A stretch of 64,000 nucleotides of DNA from Bradyrhizobium sp. ORS 285 (GCF_900176205.1 NZ_LT859959.1:3989001-4053000), one strand, 5' to 3'. Numbered from the stretch's first letter, positions 7,615 through 16,371 are shown. Notes: generated by a model from the letters alone, not told the origin. Made by a program: numbers and translations.

Positions 7615-8436
7615 ATGAAGATCGCGACCTTCAACATCAACAATGTCCGGCGGCGTCTCCCCAACTTGCTGCGCTGGCTGCACGCCGCCAAGCCCGACGT
7701 CGTCTGCCTGCAGGAGCTGAAATCCGCGCAGGACGAATTTCCGATCGATGAGATCGAGAAGGCCGGCTATGGCGCGGTGTGGCAGGGACAGAAGACCTGG
7801 AATGGCGTCGCGATCCTCGCGCGCAAGGCCGAGCCGGTGCTGATCCGCACCGCCCTGCCCGGCGCGCCCGCCGACAAGGAGGCGCGCTACATCGAGGCCG
7901 CGGTGCGCGGCATCGTGATCGGCTGCCTGTATCTGCCGAACGGCAATCCGCAGCCGGGGCCGAAATTCGACTACAAGCTCGCCTGGTTCAAGCGGCTGCA
8001 CAAGCATGCGGCCAAGTTCATCAAGGACGACCTGCCGGTCGTGCTCGCCGGCGACTACAATGTCGCGCCGACGCCGCTGGATATCTATCCCACCAAATCG
8101 TGGGACAAGGATGCGCTGATCCAGCCGAAGAGCCGCGCGGCTTACAAGGCGCTGGTCGATCAGGGCTGGTGCGACGCGATCCGCAAGCTGCATCCGTCTC
8201 AGCCGATGTTCACCTTCTGGGACTACAAGCGCAACCGCTGGCCGCGCGACGCCGGCCTGCGGCTCGATCATCTGCTGCTCAGCCCGCAGCTCGCGCCACG
8301 CCTCGCCAAGGCCGGCGTCGACCGCGCCATCCGCGGCGAGGACGGCGCCAGCGATCACGCACCGGCCTGGATCGTGTTGAAACGGAGCGCAGGTCCAAGC
8401 CGGTCGAGCAAACGGACTAACAAAAACGGAGCGTGA
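7615..8436 (+). CDS. xthA: Exodeoxyribonuclease III
   Basis: An AP endonuclease and 3'-5' exonuclease for base-excision repair, 273 residues, of the exonuclease III/EEP fold. Motifs include MKIATFNINNVRRRL with the Asn of the metal site, the acidic residue in VCLQELK, LAGDYNVAP (Asp/Asn pair) and GASDHAPAW at the C-terminus (catalytic His). The ATG at 7615 gives the canonical N-terminus; an in-frame upstream start at 7573 would add an unrelated extension. It sits divergently next to the small secreted gene. The family is secure; a second xth paralogue elsewhere is possible. Confidence 0.92.
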   Translation: MKIATFNINNVRRRLPNLLRWLHAAKPDVVCLQELKSAQDEFPIDEIEKAGYGAVWQGQKTWNGVAILARKAEPVLIRTALPGAPADKEARYIEAAVRGIVIGCLYLPNGNPQPGPKFDYKLAWFKRLHKHAAKFIKDDLPVVLAGDYNVAPTPLDIYPTKSWDKDALIQPKSRAAYKALVDQGWCDAIRKLHPSQPMFTFWDYKRNRWPRDAGLRLDHLLLSPQLAPRLAKAGVDRAIRGEDGASDHAPAWIVLKRSAGPSRSSKRTNKNGA

Positions 8437-8443
8437 GATCGGT

Positions 8444-8935
8444 TCAGCCGCGATCCGGCCAGACCTCCTCGAGCCGGGTCGAGCGTTCCGGCAGGCCTTC
8501 GGTGAGGATGGCGGTGCCGCCGCACACCGGCAGATGCACCACGAGGCTCGCCGCATCCGGGACGTTGGCGCGCGGGGTGATGTTCCACAGCATGATCTCC
8601 TGGCGCGTGCGGCGGATCTCCTTGAACTCGTAGCTGTAGGTCTCGGAGCCGCGCGGATATTCGCGCCAGATGTTGCCCTCCTTGCGGAAGCTGCTCTGCG
8701 TGCCGCCGAAGCGATCGCTGTAGGTCAGGCAGGCCGGCAGGTTGAGCATGTCCAGCGTTGCCTCGCCGATGTTGGAGACCGCAGGAATGACGCTGTTCAC
8801 CGCGCCGATGACGGCGAACACCGTGGTGAGCGCGCCGGCCGCCATCGCGAGCCAGGTCTTCGATGCGCCGGGCTTCGCACTGATGGCCTTGCCGGACAGA
8901 ACCTTCGACGACGACGTCAGATGGAGCTGGGTCAT
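8444..8935 (-). CDS. Hypothetical membrane-anchored protein
   Basis: A 163-residue protein with one hydrophobic segment (about residues 28-55, AMAAGALTTVFAVIGAVNSV), then a probably periplasmic domain of about 105 residues. The soluble part is beta-rich, with NLPACLTYSDRFGG and LPVCGGTAILTE giving two Cys that could pair. It ends convergently 8 bp after the exonuclease III gene. No family is recognised. The residue pattern suggests a small beta-sandwich domain, but this is a guess. Confidence 0.6.
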   Translation of the reverse strand: MTQLHLTSSSKVLSGKAISAKPGASKTWLAMAAGALTTVFAVIGAVNSVIPAVSNIGEATLDMLNLPACLTYSDRFGGTQSSFRKEGNIWREYPRGSETYSYEFKEIRRTRQEIMLWNITPRANVPDAASLVVHLPVCGGTAILTEGLPERSTRLEEVWPDRG

Positions 8936-9096
8936 GACTGCGTTCTCCGATGTTTCGCAGGGGGTTTGCTGACCAACCGGGTCCGTTCATCGGAGAACAA
9001 TCTCGCAGGTCTCAGCCGTGGCGAATGTGAGGCGGATCACAACCATAAATTTCCGTCTCCACTCGCTGCACGGCTAACGTCAGAGTCGCTGCCCTA

Positions 9097-9828
9097 TCAG
9101 TCGCGTCCCGCATCCATGATCGCCTGCGCCAGCCGCGCCGGATCGGAGAAGCAGAGCTCGTGGCTGCCGGGCACCTGCACCAGCCGGAACAGGCCGAGCT
9201 TGCCGGACAGACGCGGATGCCATGGCAGGCTGTGCGGCAGCGCCGTGTCCTCGGTGCAGTTGATGTAGGACTTGGCGATGGTCATCTCCGCGGGATTGGT
9301 CTTCAGCTTGATCGCATCGGTGAAGGTCTTGTTGGGATGCGGATTGAGCATCTCATAGGTGCGCGTCGCGGTGGCAAGGTCGGCATCGTTGATGAAGGCC
9401 TCGCGCCAGATCGGAAACGGCAGCACCACCGAGCCGTCGCCGCGCTCGGCGGCGACGGCGTCGAACAGCGCGACATAATGCGGCGGCACCATGTCGTTGA
9501 GGCATTCGCCGTCATTCGGCACGAATGCATTCCAATAGACCAGCCGGCGGATGCGCTCGGGGAGGCGGTCGGCGACGCCGGTGATGACCATGCCGCCATA
9601 GGAATGGCCCATCAGCACGGCGTCGGTGATGTCGTGCGCGGTGAAGTAGTCGACGATCGAACTGATGGCCTCGTCGAGGCCCACGGTCTTGGCGTCGCCC
9701 GGACGGTTGCCGCTGATGGTCGGCAGGTGGACGGTATGGCCGGCGGCGCGGATCGGCGCCGCGACCGGCTCGAGCTCGGCGCCGGTGTGCCAGGCGCCGT
9801 GGACCAGGACGTAGGTTGACATGATCAT
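9097..9828 (-). CDS. Alpha/beta hydrolase (esterase-like)
   Basis: A 243-residue alpha/beta-hydrolase-fold protein. The oxyanion region is VLVHGAWHTG near residues 8-17, the nucleophile elbow is GHSYGG (Ser about residue 80) and the catalytic His is in PGSHELCFSDP close to the C-terminus. The closest recognisable relatives are salicylate- and hydroxynitrile-lyase-like small esterases. The ATG at 9828 follows AAAGGA by five bases; an internal ATG at 9822 is also possible. It is divergent from an AraC-type regulator across a 96-bp gap with a 10-bp palindrome, so that regulator probably controls it. The substrate is unknown. Confidence 0.85.
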   Translation of the reverse strand: MIMSTYVLVHGAWHTGAELEPVAAPIRAAGHTVHLPTISGNRPGDAKTVGLDEAISSIVDYFTAHDITDAVLMGHSYGGMVITGVADRLPERIRRLVYWNAFVPNDGECLNDMVPPHYVALFDAVAAERGDGSVVLPFPIWREAFINDADLATATRTYEMLNPHPNKTFTDAIKLKTNPAEMTIAKSYINCTEDTALPHSLPWHPRLSGKLGLFRLVQVPGSHELCFSDPARLAQAIMDAGRD

Positions 9829-9900
9829 GTTCCTTTGCACGATGAGGGACGGTGCAAGGAGGATGGCCGGAGCGCGGTCGCCGCGCTTGGCTGCAACTGA

Positions 9901-9910
9901 ACCAATTGGT
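9901..9910. promoter_or_regulatory. Palindrome between hydrolase and AraC regulator
   Basis: ACCAATTGGT is a perfect 10-bp palindrome in the 96-bp divergent gap, 14 bp before the regulator's ATG and 72 bp from the hydrolase start. It is a natural candidate operator for the neighbouring regulator. AraC proteins usually prefer direct repeats, so this remains inference. Confidence 0.4.
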
Positions 9911-9924
9911 CTCGGAGTGAACCG

Positions 9925-10908
9925 ATGCCGGGCGCGGAGGTTGAGCGTCAGCGGAGCTGGAATACGGCGGCGGTGCGGCCCGCCGAGCAGTTCTCGTACT
10001 ATCGCGAGGCGATCTGCCAGGCCTTCATGAACCTGACGCCTGAGCCCGCGCGCGGCACCGGCTTTGCGGCGGAGGTGCAGCATGTCAGCCTCGGCAGCGG
10101 CGCCATCAACCGCGTCGCCTTCCCGGAGCACACCGTGCGCCGCTCGCGCACCGACATTGCCGCCTCCGGCCAGCGCTGCTTCTACTTGAACCTCAAGCTC
10201 GCCGGCCGCTGCACCATCCTGCAGGACGAGCACGAGGTCAGCCTGTCGGCCGGACAGGTCGGCATCTTCGACAGCGACCGCACCTTCGTGCTGCAGCATG
10301 ATCGCGGCCCGTCGCTCGGCGTCATCTCATTCCGCGTCCCCTCGGATGCGCTGTTCGGCCGCCTGCCGGCTGCGACGGATATCGCGCCGGCGCGGCTGTC
10401 CGACGATCCCTGCCTCGGCGCGCTGATCGTCGAGACCGCGCGCTCGCTCAACGCCAATGTCCTGCGGCTCGCACCCGATCAGGCCACCGCTCTGTTCAGC
10501 GTGCTGCTCGATCTCGTTGCGCTGAGTGTGTCGCGCAGCCGCGAGGCGCATGCAACGGCCTCATTCGCCGACGCCACGACCCTGGCGCTGCGGCGCGCCA
10601 TCCACGAGCGGCTGCGCGAGCCCGGCCTGACCGTGGCAACTATCGCCGCATCAGTCGGGATCAGCGAGCGCTACGTGCACAAGCTGCTGGCGCGCGCCGG
10701 CACGAGCTTCTCGGAGATCGTGATGGCGCGGCGGCTCGACGGCGTCGCGCGCGACCTGCGCGATCCCGCCTGCGCGGGCCATGACATCGGCCGCATCGCG
10801 TTCGACTGGGGCTTTTCGGATCTGTCGCACTTCTCGCGCCGCTTCAAGCAGCGCTTCGGCCTGCGCCCGCGCGACTGGCGCGCGCAGGCTGCTGATAGCT
10901 CAGGCTGA
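9925..10908 (+). CDS. AraC-family transcriptional regulator
   Basis: A 327-residue regulator. The N-terminal ~190 residues resemble the AraC-binding-like domain found in FeaR/NphR-type activators, including DSDRTFVLQHDRGPSLGVISF. The C-terminal ~100 residues form the double helix-turn-helix: LTVATIAASVGISERYVHKL is the first, and IGRIAFDWGFSDLSHFSRRF, followed by FGLRPRDWR, the second. It is divergent from the alpha/beta hydrolase gene and likely regulates it in response to an aromatic or related small molecule; the ligand is a guess from the family. Confidence 0.88.
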   Translation: MPGAEVERQRSWNTAAVRPAEQFSYYREAICQAFMNLTPEPARGTGFAAEVQHVSLGSGAINRVAFPEHTVRRSRTDIAASGQRCFYLNLKLAGRCTILQDEHEVSLSAGQVGIFDSDRTFVLQHDRGPSLGVISFRVPSDALFGRLPAATDIAPARLSDDPCLGALIVETARSLNANVLRLAPDQATALFSVLLDLVALSVSRSREAHATASFADATTLALRRAIHERLREPGLTVATIAASVGISERYVHKLLARAGTSFSEIVMARRLDGVARDLRDPACAGHDIGRIAFDWGFSDLSHFSRRFKQRFGLRPRDWRAQAADSSG

Positions 10909-11184
10909 CAGCCGCCGCGCGTTCGCCGCGACGTGCTCGCGATAGCGGCCGACGATATCAGCCGGAGATGCGCCGGCGCACAGGCTTGCCGCCGCCTCGA
11001 ACGCCGCCGCGATCTTCTCGGCCACCATCAGCTGCGCCTCGTGCGAGGCGTCATCATCGCAGCGCACGAACTTCTCGAGCCGCAGGCAGATCACCTCCCC
11101 CGCCTCCATCGCCAGCATCGCGCCTGCGAACAGCGGAAACGCGGATGCGGATGGCGTGGGTGTCGGCTGATGATCTCTGCGCAT
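10900..11184 (-). CDS. Conserved hypothetical protein, about 94 residues
   Basis: A small soluble, mostly helical protein. It contains AMEAGEVICLRLEKFVRCDDDASHEAQLMVAEKIAAAFEAA and ends ADIVGRYREHVAANARRLSA. This type is common in Bradyrhizobium and may be distantly phasin-like, but no named family is certain. The ATG at 11184 has a GAGCGAGA stretch upstream; a GTG at 11214 would add ten residues. It is convergent with the AraC gene, overlapping its end by nine bases. Function unknown. Confidence 0.6.
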   Translation of the reverse strand: MRRDHQPTPTPSASAFPLFAGAMLAMEAGEVICLRLEKFVRCDDDASHEAQLMVAEKIAAAFEAAASLCAGASPADIVGRYREHVAANARRLSA

Positions 11185-11317
11185 CGTCGTCTCGCTCGAA
11201 AGATGTCGGCTCACATGCGACGAATACGCTTCAACTTTTAATGATGCAGACGCACAATCATCGGCGATTACGAGTCGGATCGAACCAGCTGTTAACCACC
11301 GGCGCAGCTCTCTCCTC

Positions 11318-11400
11318 CGTCATTGCGAGCGCAGCGAAGCAATCCAGGGCTATGCGTGACGCCCCTGGATTGCTTCGTCGCTTTGCTCCTCGCAATGACG
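11318..11400. repeat. Interspersed palindromic repeat, family A (second copy)
   Basis: The left arm CGTCATTGCGAGCGCAGCGA...AATCCAG (11318-11347) is identical to the arm at 4215. The right arm, 11365-11400, carries a small insertion. It lies 41 bp upstream of the TTG start of the TSUP permease gene and may be part of that gene's leader. Confidence 0.8.
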
Positions 11401-11427
11401 GGCGGAAAGGTCGTGCCTCATCCCTGT

Positions 11428-11432
11428 GGAGG
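11428..11432 (+). promoter_or_regulatory. Ribosome-binding site that sets a TTG start
   Basis: GGAGG lies nine bases before the TTG at 11442 and is the only good Shine-Dalgarno sequence near the beginning of the permease reading frame. It decides this start over longer in-frame ATG options that would translate the palindromic repeat. Confidence 0.65.
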
Positions 11433-11441
11433 ACGACACCC

Positions 11442-12167
11442 TTGGGCTTCCTCTTCGTCCTCGCCGTCGGCCTCGTTGCCGGCACGCTGTCCGGCATCGT
11501 CGGCACGGGCTCGTCGATCATGCTGATGCCGGTGCTCGTCTATGAGTACGGGCCGAAGGAAGCCGTGCCGATCATGGCGGTGGCGGCCGTGATGGCGAAC
11601 CTGTCGCGCATCCTGGCGTGGTGGCGCGAGGTCGACTGGCGCGCCTGCGCGGCCTATTCGATCACGGGCATTCCGGCCGCCGCGCTCGGCGCGCGTACAC
11701 TGTTGATCCTGCCATCGCACGCGGTGGACATCACGATCGGGCTCTTTCTCATGGCGATGGTGCCGGTGCGGCATTGGCTGGCGCGGCACGACATCAAAGC
11801 CAACCTCTGGCATCTCGCGCTCGGCGGTGCGGTGATCGGATTTCTGACCGGCATCGTGGTCTCGACGGGGCCGCTAAGCGTGCCGCTGTTCCTGTTCTAC
11901 GGCCTGTCCAAGGGCGCCTTCCTGGCCACCGAGGCCGCGAGCTCGCTCGGGCTCTATGTCTCCAAATCCATCACCTTCCAACGCTTCGGCGCGCTGACGC
12001 CGGACATCCTGCTGAAAGGCCTGATCGCGGGCGGCTCGCTGATGGCCGGCGCCTTCGTCGCCAAACGCTTCGTGCTGCACATGAAGCCGGACGTGTTCCG
12101 GCTGGTGATGGATGGCATCATGCTGGCCGCGGGCCTAAGTATGTTATGGAACGCCCCCCACTCCTGA
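11442..12167 (+). CDS. TSUP-family permease (TauE/SafE-like sulfite/organosulfur exporter)
   Basis: A 241-residue inner-membrane protein with about eight hydrophobic segments, the normal size for TauE/SafE proteins that move sulfite, sulfoacetate or similar anions. The first segment carries GLVAGTLSGIVGTGSSIMLMPVL, the glycine-rich N-terminal signature. The second half repeats it loosely in AVIGFLTGIVVSTGPLSVPLFLF. The start is TTG at 11442, with GGAGG nine bases upstream; longer readings run back through a palindromic repeat. radA starts 19 bp downstream on the same strand. The transported anion is unknown. Confidence 0.85.
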   Translation: MGFLFVLAVGLVAGTLSGIVGTGSSIMLMPVLVYEYGPKEAVPIMAVAAVMANLSRILAWWREVDWRACAAYSITGIPAAALGARTLLILPSHAVDITIGLFLMAMVPVRHWLARHDIKANLWHLALGGAVIGFLTGIVVSTGPLSVPLFLFYGLSKGAFLATEAASSLGLYVSKSITFQRFGALTPDILLKGLIAGGSLMAGAFVAKRFVLHMKPDVFRLVMDGIMLAAGLSMLWNAPHS

Positions 12168-12186
12168 CCGCATCGATTCTCCTCCC

Positions 12187-13686
12187 ATGGCCAAGAACGC
12201 CCTCTCCTTCGTCTGCCAGAACTGCGGCGCGGCCTATTCGCGCTGGCAGGGCAAATGCGAGGCCTGCGGCGAGTGGAACACGCTGGCCGAGGAGGACACC
12301 ACGGGCGCGACCTCGGCGCCGGTGTCGCTGCGCTCCAAGCGCAAGGGCCGCACCTTCCAGCTGGAATCGCTGACCGGCAAGAGCATCGACGCGCCGCGGC
12401 TGTCGTCCGGCATGACCGAGCTCGACCGCGTCACCGGCGGCGGCTTCGTGCGCGGCTCGATCCTGCTGGTCGGCGGCGACCCCGGCATCGGCAAGTCGAC
12501 CTTGCTCACCCAGACCACCGCGATGATGGCGCGGGCCGGCCACCGCGCCGTCTACATTTCAGGCGAGGAAGCCGTGGCCCAGGTGCGGCTGCGCGCCGAG
12601 CGGCTCGGGCTCGCTGACGCGCCGGTGCAACTGGCGGCCGAGACCTCGGTCGAGGATATCATCTCGACCCTGTCCGAAGGCACGGTGCCGCGGCTGATCG
12701 TGATCGATTCGATCCAAACGATGTGGACCGATACGGTCGAATCGGCGCCGGGCACGGTGACCCAGGTGCGCGCCTCGGCGCAGAAGCTCATTCGCTTCGC
12801 CAAGAAATCCGGCGCCGCCATCATTCTGGTCGGCCACGTCACCAAGGACGGCCAGATCGCGGGTCCCCGCGTCGTCGAGCACATGGTCGACGCGGTGCTG
12901 TCGTTCGAAGGCGAAGGCTCACAGCAGTTCCGCATCCTGCGCGCGGTCAAGAACCGCTTCGGCCCCACCGACGAGATCGGCGTGTTCGAAATGACCGGGC
13001 TCGGCCTGCGCGAGGTCACCAACCCCTCCGAGCTGTTCCTGTCCGAGCGTGACCTCGGCAGCCCGGGCACGGCTGTGTTTGCGGGCATCGAGGGCACGCG
13101 GCCCGTGCTGGTCGAAATGCAGGCATTGGTCGCGCCGACCTCGCTCGGCACGCCGCGCCGTGCCGTGGTCGGCTGGGATCCGAGCCGGCTGTCGATGGTA
13201 CTGGCGGTGCTGGAGGCGCATTGCGGCGTCAAGCTGTCCGGCCACGACGTCTATCTCAACGTCGCCGGCGGCCTGCGCATTCATGAGCCTGCGGCCGATC
13301 TCGCCGCCGCGGCCGCGCTGGTATCATCCCTGGTGAACGCGCCGTTGCCGCCCGATGCCGTCTATTTCGGCGAAATCTCGCTATCCGGCGCGGTGCGGCC
13401 GGTGGCGCAGACCTCGGCGCGGCTGAAGGAAGCCGCCAAGCTCGGCTTTCTCCGCGTCGTGCTGCCGGAGCGGGCGCGCGGCGAGGCCGGCGGCGATGCC
13501 GGCCTCAACCTCAACACCGTCGGCGGACTGACCTCGCTGGTTGCAGACATCGCCGCCCGCGGTACGCCACGCGCGCGCCACGGCAGCAGCGGAGAAAGCG
13601 ACGAATCGCGCGATCAGGGCCGCCGCGCGCCGAGCCATGCCGAAAAAAATGCCACACCAGCGAGATTCCGCCGCCAGGACGGCTAG
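12187..13686 (+). CDS. radA: DNA repair protein RadA
   Basis: A RecA-related ATPase that acts as a branch-migration helicase in recombinational repair. It has 499 residues. An N-terminal zinc finger (C10-x2-C13...C24-x2-C27) is followed by a RecA-like core with Walker A GGDPGIGKST at about 96-105, then the RadA-specific KNRFG at 255-259. The C-terminal domain is Lon-protease-like (HDVYLNVAGGLRI). The last ~40 residues are polar and low-complexity, probably disordered. It begins the radA-cvpA-purF cluster. The assignment is secure. Confidence 0.95.
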   Translation: MAKNALSFVCQNCGAAYSRWQGKCEACGEWNTLAEEDTTGATSAPVSLRSKRKGRTFQLESLTGKSIDAPRLSSGMTELDRVTGGGFVRGSILLVGGDPGIGKSTLLTQTTAMMARAGHRAVYISGEEAVAQVRLRAERLGLADAPVQLAAETSVEDIISTLSEGTVPRLIVIDSIQTMWTDTVESAPGTVTQVRASAQKLIRFAKKSGAAIILVGHVTKDGQIAGPRVVEHMVDAVLSFEGEGSQQFRILRAVKNRFGPTDEIGVFEMTGLGLREVTNPSELFLSERDLGSPGTAVFAGIEGTRPVLVEMQALVAPTSLGTPRRAVVGWDPSRLSMVLAVLEAHCGVKLSGHDVYLNVAGGLRIHEPAADLAAAAALVSSLVNAPLPPDAVYFGEISLSGAVRPVAQTSARLKEAAKLGFLRVVLPERARGEAGGDAGLNLNTVGGLTSLVADIAARGTPRARHGSSGESDESRDQGRRAPSHAEKNATPARFRRQDG

Positions 13687-13856
13687 CCGGACCGTGACGT
13701 TCCCGTGACTCGCCGCTATACAACGCCGCATCCGGGCCCGCACGGGATCGTGTGACAGACCGGACTTGCCGGGGAACCCTGCTTTCCTGCACCTGGGAAG
13801 GCCGTCCTCCGTCGATTCGAAGCGAACCTTGACCTTGAAGCGGACCTGAGCAGCCG

Positions 13857-14483
13857 ATGCCCGTAACGATCCTCGATCTCATCCTGCTCGGTGTCATGCT
13901 GATCTCGGGGCTGCTCGCGATGGTCCGCGGCTTCATGCGCGAGGTGCTGTCGATCGCGGCCTGGGGCGCGGCGGCCCTGGTCACGCTTTATTCATTCTCC
14001 AAGCTGCTGCCGACCGCCAAAACGTACTTCAACAACGATACCGTCGCGAGCGTGGTGGTCGTTGCCGGTACTTTCGTCGGCACGCTGCTGATCGTTTCGG
14101 TGATCACGGTCAAGATCTCCGACATGATCCTCGATTCGCGGATCGGCGCGCTCGACCGCACCCTCGGTTTCCTGTTCGGACTGGGCCGTGGGCTGTTGAT
14201 CGTCGTGGTCGCGTTCCTGTTCTTCAGCTGGCTGGTGCCGGACAAGCAGCGTCCGGACTGGGTTACAGGCGCAAAATCCCGTGTGGTGCTGCAGGGAACC
14301 GGGGATTGGCTGATGTCGCTCTTGCCTGATGATCCCGAGAACACCATTTTAAAGAAATTCAAGAAGAACAAGCCGGACGAAGACCAGACTGACACCGAGT
14401 CGCCCGGAGCGGGCGGCGATGGGTACAGCAAGCCTGCCCGCGACAGCTTGAAGAAGCTGATCGAGAAACCCGCGGCCAAGTGA
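13857..14483 (+). CDS. cvpA: CvpA family membrane protein
   Basis: A 208-residue inner-membrane protein of the CvpA family, linked to colicin V production in E. coli and to envelope stress tolerance. Four hydrophobic segments lie in the first ~130 residues, starting ILDLILLGVMLISGLLAMVRGFMREVLSI. A cytoplasmic charged tail follows, rich in Lys, Asp and Pro (FKKNKPDEDQTDTES). It is directly upstream of purF, the usual partner, and its stop overlaps a GTG by the GTGA pattern, though purF probably starts at the later ATG. The mechanism of the family is poorly known. Confidence 0.9.
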   Translation: MPVTILDLILLGVMLISGLLAMVRGFMREVLSIAAWGAAALVTLYSFSKLLPTAKTYFNNDTVASVVVVAGTFVGTLLIVSVITVKISDMILDSRIGALDRTLGFLFGLGRGLLIVVVAFLFFSWLVPDKQRPDWVTGAKSRVVLQGTGDWLMSLLPDDPENTILKKFKKNKPDEDQTDTESPGAGGDGYSKPARDSLKKLIEKPAAK

Positions 14484-14506
14484 GCCAAGCCCAGAAGAGA
14501 GGCGCG

Positions 14507-16033
14507 ATGGACCAGCACCACGATTCTTCCGGCGAAGCCCAAATGGACGCGGATCTGCACTTCGGACCTCAAGCCTACACCAGAGACCCAGACCTAGATG
14601 GAGACACGCTGCGCGAGGAGTGCGGCGTGTTCGGCATTTATGGGCACAATGATGCCGCCGCGATCACCGCGCTCGGCCTGCATGCGCTCCAGCATCGCGG
14701 CCAGGAAGCCGCCGGCATCGTGTCCTATGACGGTGCGCGCTTTCACAGTGAGCGCCGCCTCGGCCTGGTCGGCGACACCTTCTCCCGCCGCGAGGTCATC
14801 GAGCGTCTGCCGGGCAACGCCGCGATCGGCCATGTGCGTTATGCGACGACCGGCGCCACGATCCTGCGCAACGTGCAGCCGCTGTTCGCCGAACTCGGTG
14901 CCGGCGGTTTCGCTGTCGGCCACAATGGCAATCTCACCAACGGCCTCACTCTGCGCCGCGAGCTGGTGCGCGCCGGCGCGATCATGCAGTCGACGACCGA
15001 CACCGAGGTCATCCTGCATCTGGTCGCGCATTCCCGCCGCACCAATTTCATCGACCGCTTCATCGAGGCGCTGCGCGCGATCGAAGGCGCCTACTCGCTG
15101 GTCTGCATGACCAACAAGAAGCTGATCGGCGCCCGCGATCCCCTGGGCATCCGCCCGCTGGTCTATGGCGAGCTCGAAGGCTGTCCGATCCTGGCGTCGG
15201 AGACCTGCGCGCTCGACATGATCGGCGCCCGCTACATCCGCGACATCGAGCCGGGCGAGGTCGTGATCTTCGACGAGACCGGCATGCACAGCCACAAGCC
15301 GTTCCCGCCGAAGCCGGCGCGTCCCTGCGTGTTCGAATACATCTACTTCGCGCGTCCCGACTCAGTCGTCGGCGGCCGCTCGGTCTATGAGGTGCGCAAG
15401 GCGTTCGGCGCGCAGTTGGCGCGTGAGAGCCATCCTGAGGTCGACGTCGTCGTTCCCGTGCCGGATTCCGGCGTGCCGGCCGCGATCGGCTATAGCCAAT
15501 ATTCGGGCGTACCGTTCGAGCTCGGCATCATCCGCAACCACTATGTCGGCCGTACCTTCATTCAGCCGACCCAGGCGATCCGCGAATCCGGCGTGCGGAT
15601 GAAGCACTCGGCCAACCGCGCCGCCATCGAAGGCAAGCGCATCATCCTGATCGACGACTCGCTCGTCCGCGGCACCACCTCGCGCAAGATCGTGCGCATG
15701 ATGCGCGACGCCGGCGCCACCGAGGTGCACTTCCGCCTCGCCTCGCCGCCGATCCTCTATCCCGACTATTACGGCATCGACCTGCCGGACCGCGGCGGCC
15801 TTCTGGCGGCCACGCATTCCCTGGAGGAAATGCGCGAGTTGATCGGCGCGGATTCGCTGGCGTTCCTGTCGATCGACGGCATGTACCGCGCGATGGGCGA
15901 GCCGGCCCGCGACCCCGCCGCGCCGAAATACGCCGACCACTGCTTCACCGGCAGCTACCCGACCAACCTCACCGACCAGTCGCTGGTCGAGCCGACCCAG
16001 CACCAGCTGTCGCTGCTGGCCGAGGCGAGCTGA
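14507..16033 (+). CDS. purF: Amidophosphoribosyltransferase
   Basis: Catalyses the first committed step of purine synthesis, making phosphoribosylamine from PRPP and glutamine. It has 508 residues as called. The glutaminase nucleophile is C39 in EECGVFGIYG, so a propeptide of 38 residues would have to be removed; this is longer than usual but common in alphaproteobacteria. The PRPP loop is IILIDDSLVRGTTS near residue 380. The ATG at 14507 has AGAAGAGAGG upstream and is preferred over the GTG at 14480 that overlaps cvpA. A repeat region follows, so purF is likely the last gene of the transcript. Confidence 0.94.
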   Translation: MDQHHDSSGEAQMDADLHFGPQAYTRDPDLDGDTLREECGVFGIYGHNDAAAITALGLHALQHRGQEAAGIVSYDGARFHSERRLGLVGDTFSRREVIERLPGNAAIGHVRYATTGATILRNVQPLFAELGAGGFAVGHNGNLTNGLTLRRELVRAGAIMQSTTDTEVILHLVAHSRRTNFIDRFIEALRAIEGAYSLVCMTNKKLIGARDPLGIRPLVYGELEGCPILASETCALDMIGARYIRDIEPGEVVIFDETGMHSHKPFPPKPARPCVFEYIYFARPDSVVGGRSVYEVRKAFGAQLARESHPEVDVVVPVPDSGVPAAIGYSQYSGVPFELGIIRNHYVGRTFIQPTQAIRESGVRMKHSANRAAIEGKRIILIDDSLVRGTTSRKIVRMMRDAGATEVHFRLASPPILYPDYYGIDLPDRGGLLAATHSLEEMRELIGADSLAFLSIDGMYRAMGEPARDPAAPKYADHCFTGSYPTNLTDQSLVEPTQHQLSLLAEAS

Positions 16034-16052
16034 GGCGGGAGGGCACAGCAAG

Positions 16053-16190
16053 CGTAGCCCGGATGAGCAATAGCCTGCGCCCGAAGGGCGGAGGCTATTG
16101 CGATATCCGGGGGGGCACACACACTGTCGCCGGTGAACCCGGATATCGCTGACGCGCTTCGCGCGCCGGCTGTCGCTCATCCGGGCTACG
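16053..16190. repeat. Interspersed palindromic repeat, family C
   Basis: Perfect outer arms CGTAGCCCGGATGAGC (16053-16068) and its reverse complement (16175-16190) enclose inner pieces with GATATCCGGG/CCCGGATATC. It lies just after purF and could form a large hairpin at the transcript end. Repeats with this CGTAGCCCGGATGAGC arm are familiar in many proteobacteria. Confidence 0.75.
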
Positions 16191-16227
16191 ACGAGCATCG
16201 TCCCGAAATGACGGGGGTGTAGTTGGC

Positions 16228-16353
16228 CGTCGTCCCGGCGAAAGCCGGGACCCATAACCACCGCCGCCTGTTGCGCCGACGGGGCTAGCCACACGCACCT
16301 AACTCCCTCATAACCGCCGCGGACTATGGGTCCCGGCTTTCGCCGGGACGACG
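16228..16353. repeat. Interspersed palindromic repeat, family B
   Basis: The left arm CGTCGTCCCGGCGAAAGCCG (16228 onward) and its inverted copy CGGCTTTCGCCGGGACGACG (ending 16353) flank a core with CCCATAACCACCGCCGCC. Its right end lies only 18 bp before the SDR start codon, so it belongs to that gene's leader or promoter region. Related copies are at 634-789 and 17621-17740. Confidence 0.8.
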
Positions 16354-16371
16354 AAGATCGAGATTGCGGCC

